DNA of 64,000 nucleotides, from assembly GCA_950106755.1 (NCBI GenBank), contig OX467083.1:47630555-47694554 (forward strand). Reading direction: 5' to 3'. The stretch comes from Climacium dendroides (Eukaryota; Streptophyta; Bryopsida; Hypnales; Climaciaceae). The notes beneath the pieces were generated by a model that ran no database searches, was not told the origin of the DNA, and worked only from the letters and a program-made list of their open reading frames with translations. Position numbers and translations under genes: made by a program. Positions 63,775 through 64,000 of the stretch are shown in pieces. The number at the start of each line of letters is the position of its first letter. Position 1 is the first letter of the stretch.

Positions 63775-64000
63775 GGAGAGAGGGATAGGATTGGTGGTTG
63801 GAAACCATATGTACCAACCCTTTTTTTTTTTTACTTTCTAAGAAAGTACTAGGATGGTGATCACTTAAAATTTGGTGAAGCATTGTATTTTTACATCCAT
63901 CCATCTTTTGGAGAAAAAAACAATTTTCAATTATATTCATGCACTTTTTCATCCAAATTTGGTAACTTCATCTACATTTAAAATAGAAATGGAAAATATC

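Overview
The window is nuclear DNA of a plant. Five spliced genes can be read, four with confident families: a plant-type villin with six gelsolin repeats and a headpiece, the proteasome assembly chaperone PSMD9, a DCP5/LSM14-type P-body protein, and a U-box/ARM E3 ligase. The villin headpiece linker, the proline-rich DCP5 and the U-box/ARM ligase point to a land plant. Introns are short (about 75-780 bp) and the DNA between genes is AT-rich and full of non-autonomous DNA transposons. I would lean to a non-flowering plant but cannot name the clade from sequence alone.

Layout. 1-2941: AT-rich intergenic DNA with a two-unit tandem duplication. 2942-11197 (-): villin, 22 coding exons that splice in phase to 922 residues, with a probable non-coding leader exon near 12604-12900. 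15608-17279 (-): PSMD9, 4 exons, 233 residues. 19335-20298: a terminal-inverted-repeat element. 20855-24016 (-): a spliced gene I do not recognise; its last six exons are modelled, its 5' part is uncertain. 24017-37426: repeat-rich DNA with a perfect-palindrome CACTA MITE, a 1.9-kb CACTA-type element that itself carries a nested MITE, and a satellite-like array of about 150-bp units. 37427-41935 (+): DCP5-like gene, 10 coding exons, about 673 residues. 42533-59700: repeats again (Stowaway-like element, foldback MITE, two unnamed dispersed families). 60876-63040 (+): U-box gene, 2 exons, 461 residues. 63041-64000: another repeat copy.

The four recognised genes serve separate housekeeping or regulatory roles (actin bundling, proteasome base assembly, mRNA decapping/translational repression, ubiquitination); nothing suggests a shared pathway or cluster. 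The genes are GC-richer islands, and the gaps are explained mainly by DNA-transposon derivatives whose ends and target-site duplications can be read directly. No rRNA, tRNA, CRISPR array or organellar sequence was found. The most unusual items are an 11-nt villin microexon, the unidentified gene with an apparent 43-46-nt intron, the 150-bp perfect palindrome with an intact target duplication, and two dispersed repeat families I cannot classify.
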